Part shown: one piece after another, positions 1 through 5,547 of the stretch
Numbering within the stretch: the first letter of the stretch is position 1
Layout of the letters: each line of letters begins with the position of its first letter
NCBI GenBank assembly: GCA_023402915.1
Contig: JAEYFO010000267.1
Span: 1 to 5,672, forward strand
DNA: 5,672 nucleotides
Origin: Bacillota bacterium
Lineage (GTDB): Bacteria; Bacillota; Clostridia; Christensenellales; CALWSW01
Direction: 5' to 3'
Position numbers and translations under genes: made by a program
The notes under the pieces: generated by a model
What the model saw: only the letters and a program-made list of their open reading frames with translations
What the model was told of the DNA's origin: nothing
Database searches by the model: none

Positions 1-102
1 AATGGCCTGCGCCGGATCGTTGACGGCCAGCGCGCTGAGCGGAAACAGCACCAGCGCTGCCGCCAAAAGAACGCTTGCCGCGAGGATGAACAACTTGCGC
101 AT
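1..102 (-). CDS. Exported protein, N-terminal fragment (signal peptide)
   Basis: The gene starts at an ATG (102-100) and runs off the left edge, so only 34 residues are visible. They begin MRKLFILAASVLLAAALVLF and form a textbook Sec signal peptide: a short basic n-region (R2, K3), a hydrophobic stretch of about 20 residues, and an A-L-A box at residues 24-26 that fits signal peptidase I cleavage before VNDPAQAI. There is no lipobox cysteine in the visible part. A GGAGGT Shine-Dalgarno sequence lies at 119-114 on the minus strand, 11 nt before the ATG, and a promoter candidate lies farther upstream at 195-222. The mature protein is outside the window, so its function cannot be assigned. It is transcribed away from the flavin reductase gene. 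Confidence 0.8.
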   Translation of the reverse strand, partial: MRKLFILAASVLLAAALVLFPLSALAVNDPAQAI

Positions 103-194
103 CGAAAAGAGCGACCTCCGTCAAAAAGTTTAAAGGAAAGAGAATAGCGCCGGCGGTCTATAGAAAATACTCCTCGAATCCGCCGTCTACTGCT

Positions 195-222
195 ATTATA
201 ATCCAAATTTCGAAAAAAACAA
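195..222 (-). promoter_or_regulatory. Sigma-A type promoter for the exported-protein gene
   Basis: Read on the minus strand there is a -35 box TTGTTT (222-217), a 16-base spacer and a perfect -10 box TATAAT (200-195). Transcription would start near position 188 and give a leader of about 85 bases before the ATG at 102. The -10 is consensus and the -35 matches 3 of 6 positions. It sits in AT-rich DNA at the right distance and orientation. Confidence 0.6.
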
Positions 223-332
223 TTTCTTACAGGAAGTGTTTCAATTCGTTCAAAGATTGTTCATATTTCGGGGCAAAGTGGGGGAGAACGCCCTGTAAAA
301 CGCCCGGCAATCGAGTAACTTCATCATATTCT

Positions 333-362
333 TAGGATTCTTTTTCTTTATAGGATTCTTTT
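333..362. repeat. 12-bp direct repeat, 18-bp period
   Basis: TAGGATTCTTTT occurs at 333-344 and again, identically, at 351-362. The 6 bases between the copies make an exact 18-bp period. The second copy ends just before the candidate -35 box at 364-369. Two same-face sites directly upstream of a promoter could bind an activator or repressor. A replication-slippage duplication is an equally simple explanation. No named regulator is recognised. Confidence 0.6.
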
Positions 363-363
363 A

Positions 364-392
364 TTGAATAAAAGGAAAGAAACGTATATCAT
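364..392 (+). promoter_or_regulatory. Candidate promoter for the flavin reductase gene
   Basis: A -35-like TTGAAT (364-369) is followed by a 17-base spacer and a -10-like TATCAT (387-392). Each box matches the sigma-A consensus at 4 or 5 of 6 positions. Transcription would begin near 399, about 50 bases before the ATG at 450. Nearby AT-rich hexamers such as TATATC at 385-390 could serve instead, so the exact boxes are uncertain. Confidence 0.45.
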
Positions 393-449
393 ATAGAAAG
401 AAGAGGAATCGGGTTTTTGTTGAGTTTTCAGAAAGGATTGATTCGCAAG

Positions 450-968
450 ATGGCAGATTTTTCGGCATTGACCAAACTGGCCCCGTCGCTGGAAATCATG
501 GGGTCTCAGGGCGCATTTCTGCTGGCAGGCCCCAAGGACGATCCCAACGTCATGACGATCGGCTGGGGTACGGCCGGCGTGATGTGGAGCCTTCCGGTTT
601 TCACCGCGCCGGTGCGCCTTTCCCGCCACACCCATGGGCTGCTTGAAGTGGGCAGCGTCTTTACCGTGTCCTTCCCGGGCGCGGGAAAGATGAAAAAGGA
701 ACTGGGCTTTTGCGGCTCGCACAGCGGCCGGGATTGCAAAAAAGTGCAGGAGGGCGGCCTGACGCTCCTTCCCGCAAAGGAGATCGAAAGCAGCGTCGTC
801 AAGGGCTGCGCGCTGTATCTGGAGTGCCGCGTGCTCAACTGCACCGACCTGTCCCTTGAGACGTTCAGCGCTGCGCAGAAGGAACGCTGGTACAGCGGCG
901 GCGACGAGGGCAACACGCACACGTTGTTCTGCGCGCAGATCCTCGCCTGCTATGAGGGCGAAAACTGA
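450..968 (+). CDS. Flavin reductase-like, FMN-binding family protein
   Basis: The product is 172 residues and reads as a member of the flavin reductase-like (DIM6/NTAB) split-barrel flavoprotein family. These are cytoplasmic proteins that bind FMN and typically reduce free flavin or act as small redox partners with NAD(P)H. Family features are GAFLLAGP (21-28), the segment NVMTIGWGTAGVMWSLPVF (33-51), which normally lines the flavin site, the R-x-S-R-H-T-H stretch (56-62), FTVSFP (71-76) and LGFCGSHSGRD (85-95). I chose the ATG at 450 because AAAGGA (432-437) precedes it and homology-like sequence begins there. A TTG at 417 in the same frame would add 11 residues but has no binding site. The true substrate is unknown; many clostridial relatives are annotated only at family level. 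The gene ends 95 bases before the aconitase start, and aconitase has its own promoter. Confidence 0.85.
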   Translation: MADFSALTKLAPSLEIMGSQGAFLLAGPKDDPNVMTIGWGTAGVMWSLPVFTAPVRLSRHTHGLLEVGSVFTVSFPGAGKMKKELGFCGSHSGRDCKKVQEGGLTLLPAKEIESSVVKGCALYLECRVLNCTDLSLETFSAAQKERWYSGGDEGNTHTLFCAQILACYEGEN

Positions 969-971
969 GGA

Positions 972-990
972 AAAGCGCTTTGCGGCGCTT
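972..990. repeat. Palindrome just upstream of the acn promoter
   Basis: AAAGCGCTTT (972-981) is a perfect 10-bp palindrome ending 7 bases before the -35 box. Overlapping it, AAGCGC (973-978) can also pair with GCGCTT (985-990) across a 6-base loop. No T-run follows, so a terminator for the flavin reductase gene is unlikely. It could be an operator half-site or chance; no known regulator motif is recognised. Confidence 0.35.
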
Positions 991-1018
991 GACAAAGGGC
1001 GCGGTCAATCGATAAAAT
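989..1018 (+). promoter_or_regulatory. Strong sigma-A promoter for acn (and probably rex-yjbQ)
   Basis: A perfect -35 box TTGACA (989-994) is followed by an 18-base spacer and a -10 box TAAAAT (1013-1018) that matches 5 of 6 consensus positions. Transcription would start near 1025 and leave a leader of about 40 bases that contains the AGGAGG site. This is the best promoter in the window and suggests substantial basal expression of aconitase. Confidence 0.7.
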
Positions 1019-1050
1019 TAAAAGGTACATTTGTTCTTTTCACTGACGAC

Positions 1051-1056
1051 AGGAGG
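1051..1056 (+). promoter_or_regulatory. Ribosome binding site that fixes the acn start
   Basis: A consensus AGGAGG lies 7 bases before the ATG at 1064 and only 1 base before another in-frame ATG at 1058. The spacing strongly favours 1064. A farther in-frame TTG at 1031 is upstream of the site and can be dismissed. Confidence 0.85.
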
Positions 1057-1063
1057 AATGAAA

Positions 1064-2995
1064 ATGGCGCAGAATCTTGCCCAGAAAATCATTGCAGCAC
1101 ATCTGGTTTCCGGCGAGATGGTTCCCGGTTCGGAAATCTCTATTCGGATCGATCAGACGCTGACGCAGGATTCTACCGGCACCATGGCCTACCTGCAATT
1201 CGAAGCGATCGGCGTTCCCCGCGTCAAGACGAAGCGCTCCGTGGCCTATATCGATCACAACACGCTTCAGTCCGGTTTTGAAAATGCGGACGATCACAAG
1301 TTTATCCGCACCGTGGCCGGCAAGCACGGGATATTCCTTTCCCGCGCGGGCAACGGCATCTGCCACCAGGTGCATCTGGAGCGCTTCGGCAGGCCGGGCT
1401 GGACGCTGCTCGGTTCCGACAGCCATACGCCCACCGGCGGCGGCATCGGTATGCTCGCCATCGGCGCGGGAGGTCTGGACGTGGCCGTGGCCATGGGCGG
1501 CGGCGCGTATTATCTGACCATGCCCAAAGTGGTGCGCGTGAACCTGATCGGCAAGCTCCGTCCCTATGTTTCCGCCAAGGACATCATCCTCGAGGTGCTG
1601 CGCCGCATGACGGTCAAGGGCGGCGTGGGCAAGATCATCGAATACACCGGCGAAGCCGTGGCCACGCTCTCCGTTCCGGAACGGGCGACCATCGCCAACA
1701 TGGGCGCTGAGCTGGGTGCGACCACGTCCGTTTTCCCCAGCGACGACGTGACAAAGGCGTTCCTCCGCGCGCAGGGCAGGGAAGAGGACTTCACGCCCCT
1801 TTGCGCAGACCCCGGCGCATCCTATGACGAGGCGCTGGAGATCGACCTTTCGGCGCTTGTGCCCATGGCGGCCTGCCCCCACAGCCCCGATAACATCAAA
1901 ACGGTCGAAGAGATCGGCGAGATCCCCGTGCAGCAGGTCTGCATCGGCAGCTGCACCAATTCTTCCTATGCCGACATGATGAAGGTGGCCGAGATTCTTC
2001 GGCGCACGGGCGGAACGGTCGCGCCTCATTGCAGCCTGACCATTTCCCCCGGCTCCCGTCAAGTGATGACCATGCTGGCGGAAAACGGCGCCCTTGCGAC
2101 CATGATCTCTGCCGGCGCCCGCGTGCTTGAATGCGCCTGCGGCCCCTGCATCGGCATGGGTCAATCTCCCGAAAGCAACGCCGTGTCCGTCCGCACGTTC
2201 AACCGCAATTTCTTTGGACGCAGCGGGACCCAGAGCGCGCAGGTCTATCTGGCCAGCCCCGAAGTGGCGGCCATCACGGCCATCCGCGGCAAGCTGACCG
2301 ATCCGCGTCTGCTCGGTGGTGAGCTGAATGTTTCCATGCCGGAGCATTTCCTCATCAACGACAATATGATCCTTCCGCCCGCCCCCGAAGGCGAAGAGGT
2401 GGAAGTGGTGCGCGGCCCGAACATCAAGCCCTTCCCCGTCAACGTGGAGCTTCCGGATTCCGTCGGCGGCGAAGTGCTGCTGCACATGGAGGACAACATC
2501 ACCACAGACCATATCATGCCCTCCAACGCCAAGCTGCTGCCCTACCGCAGCAATATCCCCTACCTTTCCGACTATTGCCTGACCCCGGTGGATCAGGACT
2601 TCCCCGCCCGCGCCAAGGAAAAGCACGGCGGCTTCCTTATCGCCGGTCAGAATTACGGCCAGGGTTCGAGCCGCGAACACGCCGCGCTGGTGCCGCTGTA
2701 TCTGGGTATCAAGGGCGTGATCGCCAAGAGCTTTGCCCGGATCCATATGGCCAATCTCATCAACTCCGGCATTCTCCCGTTGACGTTTGTCAACGAGGAG
2801 GATTACGACCGCGTGGCGCTCGGCGACGTGCTTTCGCTTGAAAACGCGCGGGAACAGGTTGCCGCGGGAGAGCTTCTCACCGTGCGCAACGTGACAAGAT
2901 CTCTGGACATTCCCGTCCGCCTCTCCATTTCGGACCGGCTGCGGGAGGTTCTGCTCGCCGGCGGGCTGCTCAACTATACCCGCATCCACGGCTGA
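1064..2995 (+). CDS. acn: Aconitate hydratase (aconitase), short bacterial type
   Basis: The 643-residue product should interconvert citrate and isocitrate via cis-aconitate using a [4Fe-4S] cluster in the cytoplasm. Cluster ligands by family alignment are C297 (in CIGSCTNSS, 293-301) and C359 and C362 (in CGPCIGMG). Other active-site signatures are D64-H65, GSDSHTPTGGG from 117, R381 and R386 in NRNFFGR, and S535-S536-R537 in the C-terminal swivel motif GQNYGQGSSREH, which correspond to the catalytic serines and arginine of mitochondrial aconitase. DNITTDHIMPS links to the swivel domain. Having all domains in one chain separates it from two-subunit LeuCD-type isomerases. The length fits the compact Aquifex-type aconitases (about 640) rather than the roughly 900-residue AcnA. 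Homoaconitase activity cannot be excluded from sequence alone. An additional cysteine, C357, precedes the ligand pair. The next gene is rex, 49 bases downstream, with no terminator between. Confidence 0.95.
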   Translation: MAQNLAQKIIAAHLVSGEMVPGSEISIRIDQTLTQDSTGTMAYLQFEAIGVPRVKTKRSVAYIDHNTLQSGFENADDHKFIRTVAGKHGIFLSRAGNGICHQVHLERFGRPGWTLLGSDSHTPTGGGIGMLAIGAGGLDVAVAMGGGAYYLTMPKVVRVNLIGKLRPYVSAKDIILEVLRRMTVKGGVGKIIEYTGEAVATLSVPERATIANMGAELGATTSVFPSDDVTKAFLRAQGREEDFTPLCADPGASYDEALEIDLSALVPMAACPHSPDNIKTVEEIGEIPVQQVCIGSCTNSSYADMMKVAEILRRTGGTVAPHCSLTISPGSRQVMTMLAENGALATMISAGARVLECACGPCIGMGQSPESNAVSVRTFNRNFFGRSGTQSAQVYLASPEVAAITAIRGKLTDPRLLGGELNVSMPEHFLINDNMILPPAPEGEEVEVVRGPNIKPFPVNVELPDSVGGEVLLHMEDNITTDHIMPSNAKLLPYRSNIPYLSDYCLTPVDQDFPARAKEKHGGFLIAGQNYGQGSSREHAALVPLYLGIKGVIAKSFARIHMANLINSGILPLTFVNEEDYDRVALGDVLSLENAREQVAAGELLTVRNVTRSLDIPVRLSISDRLREVLLAGGLLNYTRIHG

Positions 2996-3044
2996 GCCGC
3001 AATTTTCGTATCTCATTAAAACTATATCGGCAGGTGTAACAAAA

Positions 3045-3668
3045 ATGAAAGAACGTCGTGTTTCCGAAGCGGTCATCCGCAGACTCCCCAAATACTACCG
3101 CCAGCTCCAGGAGCTGGAAAAGCGCGGTGTCGAGCGGATTTCCTCGAGCGAACTTTCCAATGAAATGGGCTTCAACGCGTCCCAGATCCGTCAGGACTTC
3201 AACTGCTTCGGCGGTTTCGGCCAGCAGGGCTACGGATATCAGGTCAGCGTGCTGCTCCGCGAGATCAGCTCGATCCTCGGCTTGACCCATGTGTACAACA
3301 TCGTCATCATCGGCGCCGGCAACATCGGCAAGGCGCTGGCCCGCTACGCCGGTTTTGGCAAAGAGGGCTATTGCGTCAAGGGCGTGTTTGACGTGCGTCC
3401 CGACCTGATCGGCAAGGATCTTTCCGGCGTGACGGTCAGCGATGCGGCCGAGCTCGATGCCTTCCTTGCGGAAACGCCCATCGATATCGGCGTCATCTGC
3501 ACCCAGAAAGAGGACGCGCAGGAGATCGCCGAAAAGCTGGTCAAAAACAACGTCCATGCCATCTGGAACTTCGCGCCCATCGACGTTCATGTGGAAAACG
3601 CCAGCGTGGAAAACGTCCATCTGAGCGACAGCCTGTATGTGCTGTCCTATCGGCTGACCAACGCCTGA
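3045..3668 (+). CDS. rex: Redox-sensing transcriptional repressor Rex
   Basis: The 207-residue product is a full-length Rex. Rex dimers bind operators when NAD+ is high and release them when NADH rises, controlling fermentation and NADH-reoxidation genes. The N-terminal winged helix (about 1-80) includes SSELSNEMGFNASQIRQDF and the wing NCFGGFGQQGYGY (53-65), characteristic of clostridial Rex. The C-terminal half is a Rossmann domain with the NADH-binding loop G90-A-G92-N-I-G95. The conserved WNFAPIDVHV and a C-terminal helix (LSDSLYVLSYRL) fit the domain-swapped dimer. The ATG at 3045 has AGGTG (3032-3036) 8 bases upstream. I found no strong promoter in the 49 bases after acn, so co-transcription with acn is likely. 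Rex genes are often autoregulated, but no TTGTTAA/TTAACAA-type palindrome is visible here. Confidence 0.97.
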   Translation: MKERRVSEAVIRRLPKYYRQLQELEKRGVERISSSELSNEMGFNASQIRQDFNCFGGFGQQGYGYQVSVLLREISSILGLTHVYNIVIIGAGNIGKALARYAGFGKEGYCVKGVFDVRPDLIGKDLSGVTVSDAAELDAFLAETPIDIGVICTQKEDAQEIAEKLVKNNVHAIWNFAPIDVHVENASVENVHLSDSLYVLSYRLTNA

Positions 3669-3672
3669 ACAG

Positions 3673-4068
3673 ATGCGCACGTCTTTTCAGGTGCTCAGCC
3701 GCGCCCGCAACTGCTTCTGTAATCTCACGTCCGAAGTGCGCGCCGCAGTGCGTGCTTCCGGCGTGCAGGAGGGGCTTTGCGTCCTGTTCGTCCCGCATAC
3801 GACCTGCGGACTGACCCTCTGCGAAAACGCCGACCCGGACGTCCGGCGCGACGTGCTTTTTGCCATGAACCGCGCCGTTCCCAATGTGGATTTTCACCAC
3901 GCGGAGGGCAATTCCGACGCGCACACCAAAGCGTCGCTGTTCGGCTTTTCCCTCACGCTGATGATCGAAGGGGGCGACGTGCTCCTTGGCCGCTGGCAGG
4001 ACGTGTTTCTGGTGGAATTCGACGGCCCGCGAAAGCGCACGGTCTATCTCAAGATCATGGCTGGCTGA
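3673..4068 (+). CDS. yjbQ: YjbQ/UPF0047 family protein (reported secondary thiamine-phosphate synthase)
   Basis: The 131-residue product is a compact cytoplasmic protein of the YjbQ (UPF0047) family, normally 130-140 residues. The E. coli member has weak thiamine-phosphate synthase activity; the true physiological role of the family is unsettled. Conserved stretches are PHTT at 41-44, ENADPDVRRD (51-60), HH at 75-76, EGNSDAHTKASLFG (78-91) and GRWQDVFLVEFDGPRKR near the C-terminus. H42, H76 and H84 are plausible metal or active-site residues by family conservation. Family members commonly read HTTAxxTxNEN, whereas this one has C45 and C50 in that motif. The start lies only 4 nt after the rex stop and has no recognisable Shine-Dalgarno sequence, so translation is probably coupled to rex. 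It is the last gene of the presumed acn-rex-yjbQ unit. Confidence 0.9.
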   Translation: MRTSFQVLSRARNCFCNLTSEVRAAVRASGVQEGLCVLFVPHTTCGLTLCENADPDVRRDVLFAMNRAVPNVDFHHAEGNSDAHTKASLFGFSLTLMIEGGDVLLGRWQDVFLVEFDGPRKRTVYLKIMAG

Positions 4069-4461
4069 CGCGGCGGACAGCAGGCACGGCAAGCGGCGGA
4101 AAATGCACGGCAGGCGCTTGTTCGGGTTTTTGCAAAAACGCGGCATAGCCGGTGTGCGCGAAAAGCGGGCAAAGGCGGATGGCTTTCAGCGGGTGATTCT
4201 TTGGCTGCTGCGGGAAGAATCGTAAATACCCTCGAAAGTAGTTCTTTTTGCAGAAAACGGCTCCCAAGCAGCGGTTAGCGGGATACGAAGAAACGTTTTG
4301 ATTAGCCCCGCCAAGTCAAACGTAGAAAAAAACGGTACAGTGCAACGCTGTACCGTTTTCGTTTGCAGCGGCTGTTTTTTGAAAAAGAGCCTTTTACAAA
4401 CTGCGAAGCTGCTTTTTTACGCCGCATACTGTAGGAAGCCTTCCGCAATCGTTCGGGACGT
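4069..4461. other. Convergent intergenic region
   Basis: These 393 bases lie between the 3' ends of yjbQ and the minus-strand membrane-protein gene. The clearest element is the terminator at 4326-4360. A perfect 14-bp palindrome GTTTTTGCAAAAAC sits at 4126-4139 without a following T-run. A 40-codon plus-strand reading frame (4104-4225, beginning MHGRRLFGFLQKRG and ending WLLREES) has a weak GGCGGA only 3 bases from its ATG. It is very basic and matches nothing I recognise, so I do not call it a gene. A weak hairpin at 4370-4391 (GGCT/AGCC arms with AT inner pairs) followed by TTTT could be a back-up plus-strand terminator. Nothing else stands out. Confidence 0.5.
4326..4360. terminator. Bidirectional intrinsic terminator
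   Basis: AAAACGGTACAG (4329-4340) pairs perfectly with CTGTACCGTTTT (4348-4359). On the plus strand the stem can extend through a G-U and a G-C pair to a CAA loop. Read leftward, the hairpin ends in seven consecutive T residues (4332-4326), a strong terminator about 100 bases past the stop of the membrane-protein gene. Read rightward it ends in TTTTCGTTTG, a weaker but usable tail for the acn-rex-yjbQ transcript. Confidence 0.85.
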
Positions 4462-5355
4462 TCAGCGCGGCATGGCCTGCGACGGATTTTTCGGACTCTT
4501 TTGAGCCTTTTTCCAGCACAACAGGGCAAGTCCGGCGCAAAGCGCGGCGGCCAGCGAATAATACAGCCGGTAGCGGGTCAAAAAAGACGAAGCGAGCAGC
4601 AGCAGGGCGCAGAGCAGATAACGCCGTGCGCTCGACGGGGCCAGCGCTGTGGAGCGGAACTGCTTTCGGCGGTTTTGCCGCTGCACAATGGAACGCTGCA
4701 CCATGCGCTCCACAGCGTCGTCGGCAGGCAGAACGCCCTGTTCCTTGGCAAGCGCAAGAAGCGCTTCCGGCCCGTGCCAGACGATGCGCAGATTGGTTTT
4801 TTGCGCCAGCTCCCGGGCGCGGGGCGAGAGGGAGCAGGTGCTGTAAAGCTGCAAACAGCCGCAGTTTTCCGCCAGCGCGCGGCGGCACAGCGCCAGCATT
4901 TTGGAAGCGTCAAACGTCTCCTGCGGCAGTTCTGAAAGCAGCAGGCAGAGCGTTTTTTCTCCCCGGGCATTTCGTTCGAAAAACCCTCCTTCGCAGGGGA
5001 CGATGGCGCGCAGCTCCCGCTCGCTTTCCTGCGCGCGGAGCAAAAACTCATAGCTTTTTTGCGGCGACAGGAGCATCAGATGCTCGAGCAGCGCTTCTTT
5101 TCGGAGCGCTTCGCTGTGTTCTTTGACAAACCGGTCAAAGCGAATGCTGCGCCACAGCCGCCACGCCGTCAGCCCCATGGCGGCGGAAACGCCCGAAAGC
5201 AGCAGCGCGGCGGTGGTTTGACGCATCTGGGTCAGAAACCAGCCGTAACACAGGACGAAAAACACGGCGAAGAGCAAAGCGTTGTCCGCCCATTGCGCCG
5301 CAATGGTGCGGTGGGTAAATTCCCGCTGAAAATAGCGTTTCGTTTTGGGATCCAT
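4462..5355 (-). CDS. Uncharacterised four-helix membrane protein with soluble central domain
   Basis: I do not recognise this 297-residue protein. Two hydrophobic helices lie near the N-terminus (about 24-42 and 47-64), a soluble domain spans about 75-240, and a second hairpin of helices follows (about 246-260 and 265-281). It ends in a basic, lysine-rich tail. Positive residues (R66, R69, R72 before the domain; R229-R244 after it) favour a cytoplasmic central domain. The segment about 134-205 alternates strands and helices: KTLCLLLSEL, a helix with ALCRRALAENCGC, LQLYSTCSLSPRARELAQKT, then LRIVWHGPEALLAL. It resembles the second half of Mrr/restriction-endonuclease-like folds without an evident D...ExK catalytic set; this is inference. 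The domain is cysteine-rich (C121, C137, C157, C165, C167, C174). The ATG at 5355 is chosen because AGGAGG lies 10 bases upstream. An in-frame ATG at 5511 would add 52 residues. The gene is convergent with yjbQ and divergent from nadD. Confidence 0.8.
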   Translation of the reverse strand: MDPKTKRYFQREFTHRTIAAQWADNALLFAVFFVLCYGWFLTQMRQTTAALLLSGVSAAMGLTAWRLWRSIRFDRFVKEHSEALRKEALLEHLMLLSPQKSYEFLLRAQESERELRAIVPCEGGFFERNARGEKTLCLLLSELPQETFDASKMLALCRRALAENCGCLQLYSTCSLSPRARELAQKTNLRIVWHGPEALLALAKEQGVLPADDAVERMVQRSIVQRQNRRKQFRSTALAPSSARRYLLCALLLLASSFLTRYRLYYSLAAALCAGLALLCWKKAQKSPKNPSQAMPR

Positions 5356-5365
5356 GGCAGTTGTT

Positions 5366-5371
5366 CCTCCT
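5366..5371 (-). promoter_or_regulatory. Ribosome binding site for the membrane-protein gene
   Basis: On the minus strand AGGAGG (5371-5366) lies 10 bases before the ATG at 5355-5353. It supports this start over the in-frame ATG at 5511, which has only an abutting AGG. Confidence 0.7.
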
Positions 5372-5518
5372 TTTGGCAGGGAACGCGCATTTTTGAAAAA
5401 ATTTGAAAAAGCAGCGCTTCGGGTGCTTTGGGAAAGCGCCTTTTTGCGGCCGCTGCGCGTATTTTCCAACTGAGGGTATTTTTGCCGCAGAATGGTTTCG
5501 TTATTCTTCATCCTGCGG

Positions 5519-5524
5519 TATAAT
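5519..5524 (+). promoter_or_regulatory. -10 box, candidate promoter for nadD
   Basis: A perfect TATAAT lies 74 bases before the nadD ATG, so transcription could start near 5531. The matching -35 region (TTTCGT at 5496-5501, 17-base spacer) is poor, and no adjacent TGn extension is present. The promoter may be weak or activator-dependent. It overlaps the minus-strand -10 at 5525-5520. Confidence 0.45.
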
Positions 5525-5547
5525 AAAAAATACTTCCACCGTTTCAA
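5520..5547 (-). promoter_or_regulatory. Sigma-A type promoter for the membrane-protein gene
   Basis: Read leftward there is a -35 box TTGAAA (5547-5542), a 16-base spacer and a -10 box TATTAT (5525-5520), matching 4-5 of 6 positions each. Transcription would start near 5513, giving a leader of about 158 bases to the chosen start codon. The -10 shares five base pairs with the plus-strand TATAAT. Confidence 0.5.

Larger units (their letters stand above)
103..449. other. Divergent intergenic region
   Basis: This 347-base gap separates the leftward exported-protein gene from the rightward flavin reductase gene. It is clearly more AT-rich than the flanking genes and I see no convincing coding sequence in it. 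It holds a minus-strand promoter (195-222), a 12-bp direct repeat (333-362) and a plus-strand promoter (364-392), described separately. A weak GC-rich inverted pair, CGGCGG at 151-156 and CCGCCG at 180-185, falls in the predicted leader of the minus-strand transcript. With a 23-base loop it is not persuasive as a structure. Confidence 0.6.

Noticed and set aside
151..185. CGGCGG/CCGCCG pair as a riboswitch or attenuator in the leader of the exported-protein gene
   Set aside because: Only one 6-bp pairing with a 23-base loop. No conserved aptamer features, no alternative pairing and no T-run.
973..990. AAGCGC/GCGCTT stem-loop as a terminator for the flavin reductase gene
   Set aside because: The stem is only 6 bp and is followed by GACAAAGGGC rather than a T-run; it also overlaps the acn -35 box.
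348..995. Minus-strand open frame opposite the flavin reductase gene (and similar antisense frames at 3541-4146 and 2970-3680)
   Set aside because: These are antisense shadows: no family resemblance, compositions dictated by the opposite strand, and conflict with well-supported genes.
1040..3091. A 683-codon open frame on the minus strand covering the whole aconitase gene
   Set aside because: It mirrors the codon periodicity of the G+C-rich acn gene. Its translation is histidine/alanine/glycine-rich with no recognisable family, while the plus strand encodes a fully conserved aconitase.
4433..4443. GGAAGCCTTCC palindrome after the membrane-protein gene as a terminator
   Set aside because: It can form only about 4 bp with a 3-base loop and is not followed directly by a T-run. 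The 4326-4360 hairpin is far better.
4298..4504. 68-codon plus-strand open frame across the terminator and the 3' end of the membrane-protein gene
   Set aside because: It runs through a near-perfect intrinsic terminator hairpin, has no ribosome binding site and overlaps the end of a better-supported gene.
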